Part shown: in pieces, positions 52,516-62,008 of the stretch
How the letters are laid out: every line of letters starts with the position of its first letter
Numbering within the stretch: position 1 is the stretch's first letter
Assembly (NCBI GenBank): GCA_030848925.1
Contig: JANFFA010000005.1
Span: forward strand, 124,001-188,000
DNA from: Rhodalgimonas zhirmunskyi
Lineage (GTDB): Bacteria > Pseudomonadota > Alphaproteobacteria > Rhodobacterales > Rhodobacteraceae
Direction of reading: 5' to 3'
DNA length: 64,000 nucleotides
Position numbers and translations under genes: made by a program
Notes under the pieces: model-generated
Databases searched by the model: none
Seen by the model: only the letters and a program-made list of their open reading frames with translations
Told to the model about the DNA's origin: nothing

Positions 52516-54572
52516 GACGCCCGCGCCTATTCGGCGGTGCGCTGATCGCCCTGGCCCTTGTTCTGGGGCTGGCGGGGGCGGGGCGCGACGCGTGGGAGGC
52601 TTGGGTCTCGCAGACCCGGCTGCCGCCGCTGCTTTCGGAAACCTCGGTCGAGATGCGCGATCGCGAGGGGGCTTTGCTGCGGGTCTATACCGTGCGCGGG
52701 GGCCGCTGGCGGCTGGGGGCCGGGGTCGAGGCGGTCGATCCGCTGTATCTGCGGATGCTGATCGCCTACGAGGACAAGCGGTTTCGCGAACATGCCGGTG
52801 TCGACTTGTGGGCGATGGCACGGGCGGTGACCCAAGCGGCGTGTAACGGACGGGTTGTTTCGGGTGGCTCGACGCTATCGATGCAGGTGGCGAGGCTGCT
52901 GGAAGACAGCGGCACCGGGCGGATCGAAGGCAAGCTGCGCCAGATGCGGCTGGCCTGGGCGCTTGAGCGAAAACTTTCGAAAGACCAACTGCTTGCGCTT
53001 TATCTGACCCATGCGCCCTACGGCGGCAATCTGGAGGGCGTGCGCGCGGCCACATTGGCGTGGTTCGGCAAGGAGCCGACGCGGTTGACCCCTGCGCAGG
53101 CGGCCCTATTGGTGGCGCTGCCGCAATCGCCCGAGGCGCGGCGACCGGACCGAGACTGGAGCGCGGCGCGTGCGGCGCGGGATCGCGTTCTGGCGCGGGT
53201 GCATGCGGCGGGTGTCATCACCGACGAGGCCTATGAGACAGCCCTGCGAGAGCCTGTGCCGCGTGCGCGCATCGCCTTTCCCCGGCTGGCCCCGCACCTC
53301 ACCGACCGGGCGCGCGCCGGGGATCCGCTTAGCGTGCGGCACGATCTGACGCTGGATGCGCGCTTGCAGGAACAGGCCGGAACCCTTGCCCGAGAGGCGC
53401 TTCTTGGCCGGCCCGGACGACTTTCCATCGCCATGATGGTGGCGGATCATCAGAGTGGCGAAATCCTCGCCTCGGTCGGTTCGGCCAGCTATGGCGAGAC
53501 GAGTCGCAGGCAGGGCTTCGTCGATATGACACAGGCGTTGCGCAGCCCGGGATCGACCCTCAAGCCGCTGGTCTACGCGATGGCCTTTGACCGCGGGCTG
53601 GCACATCCCGAAACGGTGATCGACGACAGGCCGGTGGCGTTTGGGGGCTATGCGCCGCAGAACTTCGACGGGCGGTTTCGCGGCGAAATCCGGGTGAGTG
53701 AGGCGCTGCAACTGTCGCTCAACATTCCGGTGGTGATGCTGATGGACGAGATCGGCCCGGCCCGGTTCATGGCGCAGTTGCGCCGAGCGGGGGCGCGGCC
53801 CGTGTTGCCCGGCGGCAAGCCGGGACTGGCAGTGGCGCTGGGCGGACTTGGCCTGCGGCTCGAAGACCTTCTGCGGCTTTATGCGGGTTTGGCGCGGGGC
53901 GGTGAAGCGTTAGATTTGCATTGGCAAAAAGGGCAGGCAGCAATGCCGAAAGGGCGCATCGTCAGCCGCGTGGCGGCGTGGCAGGTGGGTCATATCCTCG
54001 CCGGGTTGCGCCCGCCGGGGGGCAAGGCCGAGGGTCGGCTCGCCTTCAAAACCGGCACATCCTATGGCCACCGTGATGCTTGGGCCGTTGGCTTCGATGG
54101 GCGCCACGTGGCGGCCGTCTGGATGGGGCGCGCCGATGGCACGCCGGTCCCCGGGGCCTTTGGCGGAGATCTTGCGGCGCCCGTGCTGCTGGAGTTGTTC
54201 CAACGGATCGCCCCGGAGAGAACGCCGCTTGCTGTGCCACCGCCAGAAACGCTGATCGTTGAAAACGCGCGCCTGCCTCTTCCCTTGCAACGCTTCCGTG
54301 GTCGAAATGCCGCGTTCAGCGCGCCCGCAGATGCACCGGTGATGGCCTTTCCGCCCGATGGTGCAAGGCTGGCGATGCAGCCGGGGCTGCCGCTGGTGGT
54401 GAAGATCCGCGAAGGGGTGCCGCCTTTTACCGTGCTGGCCGATGGCGCGCCTGCCGTGACCGGGGCGCGCACCCGTGAAATTGCCCTGACAGGGATCGGG
54501 CGGGGCTTTCACAGGCTGTCCGTGATCGACGCGCGGGGACAGTCCGCGCGCGTCGATATTCGTCTGGATTGA
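52512..54572 (+). CDS. pbpC: Penicillin-binding protein 1C
   Basis: A 686-residue bifunctional peptidoglycan synthase. One N-terminal membrane anchor (residues 6-22), then the glycosyltransferase domain with EDKRFREHAGVD and GGSTLSMQVARLLE. The transpeptidase domain has SxxK at Ser348-Lys351 (GSTLKPLVYAMAFDRG), SxN in SLNIPV and KTG in KTGTSYGHRDAW. A PbpC-type C-terminal domain (BiPBP_C, about the last 90 residues) follows. The start is GTG overlapping the stop of the alpha-2-macroglobulin gene (GTGA), so the pair is translationally coupled, the well-known YfhM-PbpC arrangement thought to repair cell-wall breaches and guard against proteases. Confidence 0.95.
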   Translation: MRRPRLFGGALIALALVLGLAGAGRDAWEAWVSQTRLPPLLSETSVEMRDREGALLRVYTVRGGRWRLGAGVEAVDPLYLRMLIAYEDKRFREHAGVDLWAMARAVTQAACNGRVVSGGSTLSMQVARLLEDSGTGRIEGKLRQMRLAWALERKLSKDQLLALYLTHAPYGGNLEGVRAATLAWFGKEPTRLTPAQAALLVALPQSPEARRPDRDWSAARAARDRVLARVHAAGVITDEAYETALREPVPRARIAFPRLAPHLTDRARAGDPLSVRHDLTLDARLQEQAGTLAREALLGRPGRLSIAMMVADHQSGEILASVGSASYGETSRRQGFVDMTQALRSPGSTLKPLVYAMAFDRGLAHPETVIDDRPVAFGGYAPQNFDGRFRGEIRVSEALQLSLNIPVVMLMDEIGPARFMAQLRRAGARPVLPGGKPGLAVALGGLGLRLEDLLRLYAGLARGGEALDLHWQKGQAAMPKGRIVSRVAAWQVGHILAGLRPPGGKAEGRLAFKTGTSYGHRDAWAVGFDGRHVAAVWMGRADGTPVPGAFGGDLAAPVLLELFQRIAPERTPLAVPPPETLIVENARLPLPLQRFRGRNAAFSAPADAPVMAFPPDGARLAMQPGLPLVVKIREGVPPFTVLADGAPAVTGARTREIALTGIGRGFHRLSVIDARGQSARVDIRLD

Positions 54573-54577
54573 AGGGC

Positions 54578-55753
54578 TTACAGTGCCTCGATGGCGATCG
54601 CGATGCCTTGGCCGCCGCCGATGCACATAGTGATGAGCGCACGTTTTCCGCCGATGCGGGCCAGCTCGTAAAGCGCCTTCACGGTGATAATCGCGCCGGT
54701 TGCGCCGACAGGGTGACCAAGCGCAATCGCGCCGCCGTTCGGATTAACCTTTGCTGGATCAAAGCCGAGCTTATTGCTGACCGCCAGCGCCTGCGATGCA
54801 AAGGCTTCGTTTGACTCGATCACGTCGAAATCGCCAGCGGAGAGCCCGGTTTTCTCGAACAGTTTCTCGACCGCGGGAATCGGCCCGATGCCCATCACCT
54901 CAGGGCGGACACCGGCATGGGCGTAGCCAAGGATGCGGGCACGTGGCTTTAGCCCGGCTTTTTCGGCGGCATCCGCCCGCGCCAGAACCAGAGCCGCCGC
55001 ACCATCGTTGATGCCGCTGGCGTTACCCGCAGTGACGCTTCCGTCCTTCTGGAAGGCAGGGCGCAGACCGGCGAGCGCTTCGGCCGAGGTTGCCTTGGGA
55101 TGCTCATCCACCTCGAACGGGATCATATCGCGTTTCACTTGCACCGAGACAGGTACGATTTCGTCCTTGAAATAGCCCGCCTCGATGGCCTTGGCGGCGC
55201 GTAGCTGACTTTCCAATGCGAAGGCATCTTGCGCTTCGCGGCTAATGCCATGCTCCTTTGCGACGTTTTCGGCCGTGACACCCATATGCCCGTTGCCGAA
55301 CGGGCAGTTCAGGGTGCCGAGCAACATATCGAGCGACTTTACATCGCCCATCTTCTGGCCCCAGCGCTGAGCCGGCACAATGTAGGGCGCGCGCGACATC
55401 GCCTCCGCCCCACCGGCAAGGCCGAAATCCGCATCGCCCAGCATCAGCGACTGCACCACCGAAACGATCGCCTGCGCGCCCGAGCCGCAAAGCCGGTTGA
55501 CGTTCATTGCGGGCACGGAATCGGGGATGCCAGCCTCAATAGCGGACACGCGACTGATATACATGTCGCGCGGTTCGGTATTGATGACGTGGCCATAGAC
55601 CACGTGGCCGATCTGACCGGGTTCGACGCCCGAGCGTTCCATCGCGGCCTTGGCAACGATCGCCCCCGTTTGACTGGGGGCTGTTCCGGCGAGAGAGCCG
55701 CCGAACGTGCCGATGGCGGTGCGTGCGCCGTCGAGAATTACAATATCGCTCAT
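54578..55753 (-). CDS. Acetyl-CoA C-acyltransferase (thiolase)
   Basis: A 391-residue thiolase. The acylated Cys89 is in NRLCGSGAQ, the catalytic His347 in GHPVGATGA, and the second Cys377 in CIGGGQG. These show a complete active site. The form is that of biosynthetic or short-chain thiolases (as PhaA or PcaF relatives), but phaB and phaC are not nearby, so the direction of the reaction is unknown. It is convergent with pbpC with only five bases between, and no terminator is visible. Confidence 0.92.
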   Translation of the reverse strand: MSDIVILDGARTAIGTFGGSLAGTAPSQTGAIVAKAAMERSGVEPGQIGHVVYGHVINTEPRDMYISRVSAIEAGIPDSVPAMNVNRLCGSGAQAIVSVVQSLMLGDADFGLAGGAEAMSRAPYIVPAQRWGQKMGDVKSLDMLLGTLNCPFGNGHMGVTAENVAKEHGISREAQDAFALESQLRAAKAIEAGYFKDEIVPVSVQVKRDMIPFEVDEHPKATSAEALAGLRPAFQKDGSVTAGNASGINDGAAALVLARADAAEKAGLKPRARILGYAHAGVRPEVMGIGPIPAVEKLFEKTGLSAGDFDVIESNEAFASQALAVSNKLGFDPAKVNPNGGAIALGHPVGATGAIITVKALYELARIGGKRALITMCIGGGQGIAIAIEAL

Positions 55754-56045
55754 GAGTATGGCCTCATTGTTGAATTTTCGTTGAGCATCTTATGCGGCGC
55801 TCCGGGTGGTGAAAAGACCGCTCTCGCGGTTTGCGGGCGGCTTGCCGCCGCGTTACGCCCCTGTCAGCGTTTTCAAAGAGGTGCCCGTAGAATTTGACCC
55901 CCTTGTTGTCGCCGTCCTGCCCCTGCTTCACTTGGCCAGAAATATCCCGGGGGTTTGGGGGCTGGCCCCCAATGACACCATCATGCGTGCGCAGCACTCA
56001 ATCGGATCAGGCCTGCGGAGGAGGCGCGGAGCGGTCAGGCCCGGG
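55754..56045. other. Intergenic region with GC-rich hairpins, thiolase to metallophosphatase
   Basis: Nearly 300 bp between two minus-strand genes. A hairpin, TGGGGG/CCCCCA with loop CTGG (about 55955-55970), lies 3' of the phosphatase and may end its transcript. The flanking text (GCCAGAAATATCCCGGGGG) resembles, from memory, repeated intergenic sequence of Rhodobacteraceae; I could not check. An 84-codon frame on the plus strand covers it but has no good ribosome-binding site. Confidence 0.45.
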
Positions 56046-56768
56046 TCACGGCATTAACGGCACGCGCCCGTCATCGGTCAGCACGAAGGCGGCTGTGCCC
56101 TCAAGTGCGATCGCGGTCAGGGGGCGGCCATAGCCGGCGCCGCTGTCGATGTTGATGCGGTTGCCGTAGTGGCGCGGCAACTCCTGCGCCGTGTGGCCAT
56201 GTACCACCAGCCAGTCGAAGGGTTGCTCGTGGCTGAGGAAGGGTTCGCGGATCCAGATCAGGTCTTCCTCACCCTGCGCGTGCAGCGGCAGGCCGGGGCG
56301 CACACCGGCATGCACGAAAAGGTAATGCCCCAGCCGTTCATAGAGCGGGCGCGCCGACAGGAAGGTACGATGCGAGTCGGGCACGGCGGTGCGGGCGGCC
56401 TTCAGACGCGCTTGCGTGCCGAGGTCGGGATCGACGCCGTAAGAGGCCAGCGTGGCCTTGCCGCCCAACCGGTCATGAAACCAGCCGACGCCGGATTTGA
56501 TCAGGGGATTCTCTTCGGCACCGGTTTCGAGGTAGTTGGAAAACAGCCGGTCGTGGTTGCCAAGCAGAACCGTCCAGTCACGGCCCTGTTCGAGCCCCGA
56601 AAGGAGCGTGTCGATCACCGCGCGGCTGCCGGGCCCACGATCCACCAGATCGCCCAGAAAGACAACGCGCGCGGCGGTGCCGCCGTCGGCCTCAATCCGG
56701 GTGAGGGCATCGAGCAGCATGTCGTGCTGGCCGTGAATATCGCCGATGGCATAGATCGCTTGGCTCAT
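56046..56768 (-). CDS. Serine/threonine-type metallophosphatase (PPP/ApaH-like)
   Basis: A 240-residue calcineurin-like phosphatase. The metal-binding series is complete: GDIHG (residues 9-13), GDLVDRGPGS (near 39-48), GNHDR (near 70) and VVHGHT near residue 188. Length and motifs match bacterial PrpA/PrpB-type protein phosphatases; diadenosine tetraphosphatase is a possible alternative. It lies downstream of serA on the same strand but beyond a strong terminator, so it is expressed separately. Confidence 0.88.
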   Translation of the reverse strand: MSQAIYAIGDIHGQHDMLLDALTRIEADGGTAARVVFLGDLVDRGPGSRAVIDTLLSGLEQGRDWTVLLGNHDRLFSNYLETGAEENPLIKSGVGWFHDRLGGKATLASYGVDPDLGTQARLKAARTAVPDSHRTFLSARPLYERLGHYLFVHAGVRPGLPLHAQGEEDLIWIREPFLSHEQPFDWLVVHGHTAQELPRHYGNRINIDSGAGYGRPLTAIALEGTAAFVLTDDGRVPLMP

Positions 56769-56786
56769 ACCTCGACAGGTAAAGAA

Positions 56787-56820
56787 AAACCGCCCCGGGG
56801 AAAAGACCCCGGGGCGGTTT
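56787..56820 (-). terminator. Intrinsic terminator of serA
   Basis: A perfect 14-bp stem, AAACCGCCCCGGGG with its complement, around a six-base loop. On the minus strand the 3' arm ends in TTTTTC. It lies just after the serA stop and before the phosphatase gene. Confidence 0.93.
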
Positions 56821-56843
56821 GTTCACGCGACGGTGCGTCGGGT

Positions 56844-58439
56844 TCAGGCGATTTCGAATTCCAGCGGCTTGACCTGCTGGAAGAGGCCAGTGTCCTTGAG
56901 CTTTTGCAGGATCGCCGGTTCGACTTGGGCATCGACGTAGAGCAGGGCGATGGCATCACCGCCGGGCGCGTTGCGGCCCAGCGTGAAGTTCGCAATGTTG
57001 ACGCCACCTTCGCCTAGTACGGCCCCCAGCGTGCCGATGATGCCTGGCACGTCCTTGTTGGTGGTGTAGAGCATATGCGCGCCGACCTCGGCGTCAATGT
57101 TGATGCCCTTGATCTGGATGAAGCGCGGCTTGCCATCCGAGAACACCGTGCCACCGATCGAGCGCTCGCGCTTGTCGGTGACGACGGTCACCTTCATATA
57201 GCCTTCGAATGCGCCGGACTTGTCTTGGCTGGTGGTGGCGATCTGGATCCCACGCTCTTTCGCGATGACCGGGGCCGAGACCATGTTCACATCCGGGTTC
57301 ACCGCTTTCATGATGCCCGATACGGCGGCGCTGTTGAGCGCCTCAAGATTCATTTCCGACGCGACGCCATCATAAAGGATGTTGATCGCCTTGATCGGCT
57401 CGTCGGTCAGCTGGCCGATGAACGCGCCGAGGTGATCGGCAAGCTTGATCCACGGACCCATGACCTTGGCTTCCTCGGCGGTGACCGACGGCATGTTGAG
57501 CGCGTTCTGCACGGCACCGGTAAGCAGGTAATCCGCCATCTGTTCGGCCACCTGAAGTGCCACGTTTTCCTGTGCTTCGGTCGTGGCCGCGCCAAGGTGC
57601 GGCGTGCAGACGACGTTGGGCAGGCCGAAAAGCACGTTTTCCTTGGCAGGCTCGACCGAGAACACGTCAAAGGCCGCGCCGGCGACATGGCCGGATTTCA
57701 GCGCCTCGGCCAGTGCTTCCTCGTCCACGAGGCCGCCACGGGCACAGTTAATGATGCGCACGCCCTTCTTGGTCTTGGCGATGTTTTCCTTGGACAGGAT
57801 GTTGCGGGTCTGATCGGTCAGCGGCACGTGCAGCGTGATGAAGTCGGCGCGCGCCAGAAGTTCGTCCAGCTCGACCTTTTCGACGCCCATCTTGGCAGCC
57901 TTCTCTTCCGAGAGGAACGGGTCGTAGGCCACGACCTTCATCCGGAGGCCGAGGGCGCGGTCACAGACGATCGAGCCGATGTTGCCCGCGCCGATCACAC
58001 CCAGCGTCTTGGCGGTGAGTTCGACGCCCATGAATTTCGATTTCGCCCATTCGCCCGCGTGGGTCGAGGCGCTGGCCTCGGGGATCTGGCGGGCGCAGGC
58101 GAACATCATCGCGATGGCGTGCTCGGCGGTGGTGATGGTGTTGCCGAAGGGCGTGTTCATCACGATCACGCCTTTCTTCGAGGCGGCGGGCTTGTCGATG
58201 TTGTCGGTGCCGATGCCGGCGCGGCCGATGACCTTGAGGTTGTCGGCTTTGGCAAGGATCGCTTCGGTCACCTTGGTGGCCGAGCGGATGGCGAGGCCGT
58301 CATATTTGCCGATCACCTCGGCCAGCTTGTCCTTGTCTTTTCCAAGGTCGGGCTGGAAATCCACATCAATGCCGCGATCGCGGAAGATCTGGACAGCGGT
58401 TTCGGAAAGTTTGTCGGATACGAGAACTTTGGGAGCCAT
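56844..58439 (-). CDS. serA: D-3-phosphoglycerate dehydrogenase
   Basis: A 531-residue long-form SerA, the first enzyme of serine synthesis. The N-terminus is MAPKVLVSDKLSETAV. The NAD-binding motif GVIGAGNIGSIV lies near residue 146, and the catalytic Arg, Glu and His lie near 234, 263 and 281 (NCARGGLVDE, CTPHLGAATTEAQ). An allosteric substrate-binding domain and a C-terminal ACT domain (VPGIIGTLGAVLGEGGVNI) for serine feedback follow. Start at 58439 with AAGGA upstream; an 18-residue in-frame extension is unlikely. It follows serC by 105 bp on the same strand. Confidence 0.96.
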   Translation of the reverse strand: MAPKVLVSDKLSETAVQIFRDRGIDVDFQPDLGKDKDKLAEVIGKYDGLAIRSATKVTEAILAKADNLKVIGRAGIGTDNIDKPAASKKGVIVMNTPFGNTITTAEHAIAMMFACARQIPEASASTHAGEWAKSKFMGVELTAKTLGVIGAGNIGSIVCDRALGLRMKVVAYDPFLSEEKAAKMGVEKVELDELLARADFITLHVPLTDQTRNILSKENIAKTKKGVRIINCARGGLVDEEALAEALKSGHVAGAAFDVFSVEPAKENVLFGLPNVVCTPHLGAATTEAQENVALQVAEQMADYLLTGAVQNALNMPSVTAEEAKVMGPWIKLADHLGAFIGQLTDEPIKAINILYDGVASEMNLEALNSAAVSGIMKAVNPDVNMVSAPVIAKERGIQIATTSQDKSGAFEGYMKVTVVTDKRERSIGGTVFSDGKPRFIQIKGINIDAEVGAHMLYTTNKDVPGIIGTLGAVLGEGGVNIANFTLGRNAPGGDAIALLYVDAQVEPAILQKLKDTGLFQQVKPLEFEIA

Positions 58440-58544
58440 GTGTCTGGTCCTTTGAATTTTGATATATCGGGGGAAGGAGGGCAAATTGCCCACCTTAGGG
58501 ATGTTCGTTTCGGGTGCAGGGTGGGCTTTTGCCCACCTGACCGA

Positions 58545-59693
58545 TCAGGCCTGTGCTTCGATCTCGGCCGCGAAGGCCCATTCGAGCCAAGGCAGCATCG
58601 CCTGGATGTCGGATGTCTCGACCGTGCCGCCGCACCAGATGCGCAGGCCCGGAGGGGCATCGCGATAGGCGCCGACGTCGAGTGCTGCGCCTTCGGCTTC
58701 GAGCCGTTTGGCCACGGCCTTGGCGAATGCCGCGCCGTCCTTGATCCGGTCGTCGGTGAACTTGAGGCACACCGAGGTGTTCGACATGATCGCCGGGTCA
58801 TGCGGCAGGAAGTCGATCCAGTCGTGCAGTTCGACGAAATCGGCAATCGCCTTGGTGTTGGCATCGGCGCGGGCAATGAGGCCTTTGAGCCCACCGACCG
58901 AACGCGCCCAATCAAGCGCGACGAGGTAATCCTCAACCGCGAGCATGGAGGGCGTGTTGATCGTTTCGCCGCGGAAGATGCCCTCGATCAGTTTGCCGCC
59001 CTTGGTCAGGCGGAAAATCTTGGGCAGGGGCCATGCGGGGGTGTAGCTTTCAAGCCGTTCAACGGCCCGCGGGCTGAGGATCAGCATACCGTGGGCGGCT
59101 TCGCCACCGAGCACCTTCTGCCAGGAGAAGGTGGTGACATCGAGCTTGTCCCAAGGCAGATCCTGCGCAAAGGCGGCAGAGGTGGCGTCACAGAGGGTGA
59201 GCCCTTCGCGATCCGCCGGGATCCAGTCGCCATTGGGAACACGCACGCCGGAGGTGGTGCCGTTCCATGTGAAGACGACGTCATTGGCGAAATCGACCGA
59301 GGCAAGATCGACGATCTGGCCATAGTCGGCGGTTTTCACCGTGGCATTTTCGAGCTTGAGCTGCTTGATCACGTCGGTGACCCAGCCAGAGCCGAAGCTT
59401 TCCCAGGCCAGCATCTCGACGCCGCGCGCGCCCAGCATGGACCACATCGCCATTTCGACGGCGCCGGTATCGGACGCCGGCACGATGCCGATCTTGTAGT
59501 CGGCCGGAATGCCGAGAATCTCGCGCGTGCCTTCGATGGCCGCTTTCAGCTTGTCCTTGCCAACGGCGGCACGGTGCGAGCGGCCAAGAGGCGCGTCGGA
59601 CAGCTTATCGAGCGTGAATGTGGGGATTTTGGCACAAGGGCCAGAGGAAAAACGCGGATTGGCCGGCCGCGTTGCCGGTTGCGTGATCGCCAT
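58545..59693 (-). CDS. serC: Phosphoserine aminotransferase
   Basis: A 382-residue class V aminotransferase, the second step of serine synthesis. The N-terminal [15 protein letters not shown] and the PLP lysine in [15 protein letters not shown] (Lys near residue 193) fit the long alphaproteobacterial SerC. The substrate Arg is in [12 protein letters not shown]. The start at 59693 has GGAAGGAT upstream. The transcript begins in a structured leader that resembles the known serC RNA motif. serA follows after 105 bp, with no stem-loop between, so the two probably share a message that ends at the serA terminator. Confidence 0.95.
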   Translation of the reverse strand: MAITQPATRPANPRFSSGPCAKIPTFTLDKLSDAPLGRSHRAAVGKDKLKAAIEGTREILGIPADYKIGIVPASDTGAVEMAMWSMLGARGVEMLAWESFGSGWVTDVIKQLKLENATVKTADYGQIVDLASVDFANDVVFTWNGTTSGVRVPNGDWIPADREGLTLCDATSAAFAQDLPWDKLDVTTFSWQKVLGGEAAHGMLILSPRAVERLESYTPAWPLPKIFRLTKGGKLIEGIFRGETINTPSMLAVEDYLVALDWARSVGGLKGLIARADANTKAIADFVELHDWIDFLPHDPAIMSNTSVCLKFTDDRIKDGAAFAKAVAKRLEAEGAALDVGAYRDAPPGLRIWCGGTVETSDIQAMLPWLEWAFAAEIEAQA

Positions 59694-59699
59694 GGATGG

Positions 59700-59790
59700 T
59701 ATCCTTCCAGATAGTCGCCCTTCGTTGGGGAAGGGTGTCCCACCGCCGCAAATAAGCCGGGCCTTGCGAGGACGCAAGTGCGAAAGTGCG
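59700..59790 (-). promoter_or_regulatory. Candidate serC RNA motif (leader of serC)
   Basis: In the minus-strand leader of serC, CTTGCG-TCCT-CGCAAG is followed by GGCGGTGGGACA and a second hairpin, CCCTTC-CCCAAC-GAAGGG (59718-59735), then CTATCTGGAAGGAT, which holds the ribosome-binding site of serC. The serC RNA motif is an established conserved structure upstream of serC in alphaproteobacteria, of unknown ligand. Position and hairpin layout match; identity is from memory, not a covariance search. Confidence 0.6.
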
Positions 59791-60002
59791 GTGGATTGCG
59801 GATATTCGGGGGGCTGCGGCAAGCGGTCGCCCATGCGCGCAGACATGTTCAAACGGCAGATGAGCGGGCGGGGAGGAAGGGATTTTCGCGCAAATAGGCG
59901 AGGCGGCAATCGGTGAGGCGTAGCGAAAGCGGGTTGATATCGGGCCGTATGGGGCCATGATGGACCATGCCGTTACGGCTTTTTCGAGAGGGAGTTTTTC
60001 GC

Positions 60003-61877
60003 GTGTTCGCTTCAATCATTCGTTTCGTCGTTCTTCTGGTCCTTTTGTCGGTCACGACCGCGCCGCGGCTTGCCGCGCAATCGATCGATCGGGTCAAATC
60101 CGATATTTATGCCGCGCTGTCGACGCCGCTGCCCATCACCATCGTGGGCCCGCTTTTGACGCGCGATGTCGAGGTGAGCGAAGATGGAGAGGGCTTTCGC
60201 GCGGTGATGAAGGACACCGTGTTGATGGGGCTTTTCCCGTTCGGCGATATCTCGTTCCATCTCGAAGCGGTGGATGACACGCATTACAAGGTGAGCGATC
60301 TGACCCTGCCGCGCGATCTGGATTTTCCGGGCATGGGCCGGATCAAGCACAGCGCGATGCGGATGGAGGGGCTTTGGTCGACGGCGGATCGGTCCTATTC
60401 AAGCCTGAGTTGGAGCATTGACGGGCTCGACCTGCGCGGGCCCGAAGGGATGCCGGGGTTTGTCACCATCGGGCAACTGGCGCTCGACGTGCTGAAAGAG
60501 CCTGACGAGCGCGACACCGAGAGCCGATTCGAGATCACGGCGCGCGACGTGGCGATGAAGAACCTTGGTCCCCAGGATGTGACGCTGGGCGTGGTGCGGG
60601 CGCGGCTGGCGGCCAATGGCGAAGAGCCGGTGGATCTCTATTCGACGATCCGCGAACTGGCGATGACGGGCAGCGCACCGGATGCGGGGGCGCGGCTTGC
60701 GGCCCTTGGACGGACCTTGCTGGGCAATCGCTATGACACCGTGACGCTCGACCTTGCGGCGCAGGATTTCGACATGAAGAACCGCGCCCGACCCGAACAG
60801 AGTTATATGCGGGCCGGGGCGCTGGCCTTGCGCGTTGGTCTGAGCGATGTGCTGCCACGCACCTGGGGTGGCACCGAGATCAAGCTGAGCATGACCGACG
60901 TGGATCAGAGCGATTCGCGCGAGGCGGCGGTGAAGGTCGGTGAGGCGGTGTTCCGCCTGACCGGGGAGACACTGCCGGTGGCCGATATGCTGACCACCTA
61001 TCGCCTGCTCGAGAACCCGCCGCGGGGGCAGGCGACGCCGGTGTCGATGATCCTCGACGGGATCGTCAACTTCGGAAAGCTGGAATTCGAGAGTGGCGGA
61101 AAATCGGTTCTGGTGGGCATTTATGACAGGCGCCGCAAGGATGAGAGCTGGGTCTACGAGAAAAGCTTCGACACCGGCTATGATTTCTGGGCGGTCAAAC
61201 TGGGCGTCGAAGGGCTGGATCGCAACGCCGGCACGCTGAGCCTGGCCAGTGCGCTGCGCGGTGGGGAGTTCATCCCGGCGGCGGGCTTTCCAATGGAGGC
61301 ATTGCCGCATCTGCGCGCGTGGTTCCCGACCACTCTGGAGCTGCAAACGCAGGTGGGCGACCTGAACGAAGGCTTCCTGAAGCAGCTGTTCGAGGGGGTC
61401 GAGATCCAGGACCTGCGCGAGCCGGTCGAAATCGTGATGCCCTTGATGCTCTATGTCGCGGCGACCGTGTTCGACGTGCAGAGTGGTGAGAACCAGTACG
61501 AAACCTCGCTGTTTCGCCTTGAGCAAAGCGGCAACTACAAGCTTTATCCGACCGAGGTGCTGGGGCTTGCCCCCTATGCCGGGGCCGCCTCTTTGCGGAT
61601 TACGGGTCTGTCCAAGCTGATGGGCTATCTGGACGAGACACAGGCCGCGCTGCGCCCGGGATCGGACGATGCGCAGGCGATGGGCGCGCTCAAATCCGGT
61701 TTGGTCGTGCTGCGCAACATCGCCGTGCAGGGCGAAGGCGGCGCGCTGGAATGGGTGATTGACCGGCCCGACGTGGAGCGCAACGTGTTCGAACTCAACG
61801 GGATCGAGATGCGCTATCCAGATATCCTGAGCATGATGCCGTCGCTGATGTTCGGCACGATGTTTCGCAGGTTCTGA
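60003..61877 (+). CDS. Large exported protein of unknown function
   Basis: A roughly 624-residue protein that I do not recognise. An N-terminal signal peptide (hydrophobic core FVVLLVLLSVTTA, cut near RLAAQ) is followed by a cytosine-free, beta-rich mature part without cysteine, with regular alternating hydrophobic residues and no membrane segments. This suggests a periplasmic or outer-membrane-associated lipid- or glycan-handling beta protein, by pattern only. Start GTG 60003 is chosen for its GAGAGGGAG eight bases upstream; ATG 59967 would add 12 residues. It stands alone between serC (divergent) and carB (convergent). Confidence 0.75.
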   Translation: MFASIIRFVVLLVLLSVTTAPRLAAQSIDRVKSDIYAALSTPLPITIVGPLLTRDVEVSEDGEGFRAVMKDTVLMGLFPFGDISFHLEAVDDTHYKVSDLTLPRDLDFPGMGRIKHSAMRMEGLWSTADRSYSSLSWSIDGLDLRGPEGMPGFVTIGQLALDVLKEPDERDTESRFEITARDVAMKNLGPQDVTLGVVRARLAANGEEPVDLYSTIRELAMTGSAPDAGARLAALGRTLLGNRYDTVTLDLAAQDFDMKNRARPEQSYMRAGALALRVGLSDVLPRTWGGTEIKLSMTDVDQSDSREAAVKVGEAVFRLTGETLPVADMLTTYRLLENPPRGQATPVSMILDGIVNFGKLEFESGGKSVLVGIYDRRRKDESWVYEKSFDTGYDFWAVKLGVEGLDRNAGTLSLASALRGGEFIPAAGFPMEALPHLRAWFPTTLELQTQVGDLNEGFLKQLFEGVEIQDLREPVEIVMPLMLYVAATVFDVQSGENQYETSLFRLEQSGNYKLYPTEVLGLAPYAGAASLRITGLSKLMGYLDETQAALRPGSDDAQAMGALKSGLVVLRNIAVQGEGGALEWVIDRPDVERNVFELNGIEMRYPDILSMMPSLMFGTMFRRF

Positions 61878-61884
61878 ACCGAAA

Positions 61885-62006
61885 CCGAAGTCCTGCGAGG
61901 ACTTCGGTCAAAATTCCTGCGAGGAATTTCGGGGCGCGTCGGTTCGACACCTGCGCGCCCCAAAAATCTTTGAAAGATTTTTGGACGTTTTCCGTGTCGG
62001 AAAACG

Positions 62007-62008
<2 letters not shown>
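61885..62008. repeat. Array of five consecutive hairpins between the exported-protein gene and carB
   Basis: Five inverted repeats fill the gap: CCGAAGTCCT/AGGACTTCGG (61885-61907), AAATTCCT/AGGAATTT (61911-61929), GGGGCGCG/CGCGCCCC (61931-61961), AAAAATCTTT/AAAGATTTTT (61962-61982) and GACGTTTTCC/GGAAAACGTC (61984-62008). The first two share the loop core TCCTgcgAGGA, and the last ends in the carB stop. They lie between convergent genes and may end both transcripts. Confidence 0.85.

Noticed and set aside
55806-56057. 84-codon plus-strand frame in the thiolase-phosphatase gap
   Set aside because: Covers GC-rich hairpin sequence, lacks a ribosome-binding site, and its start overlaps what should be the thiolase promoter.
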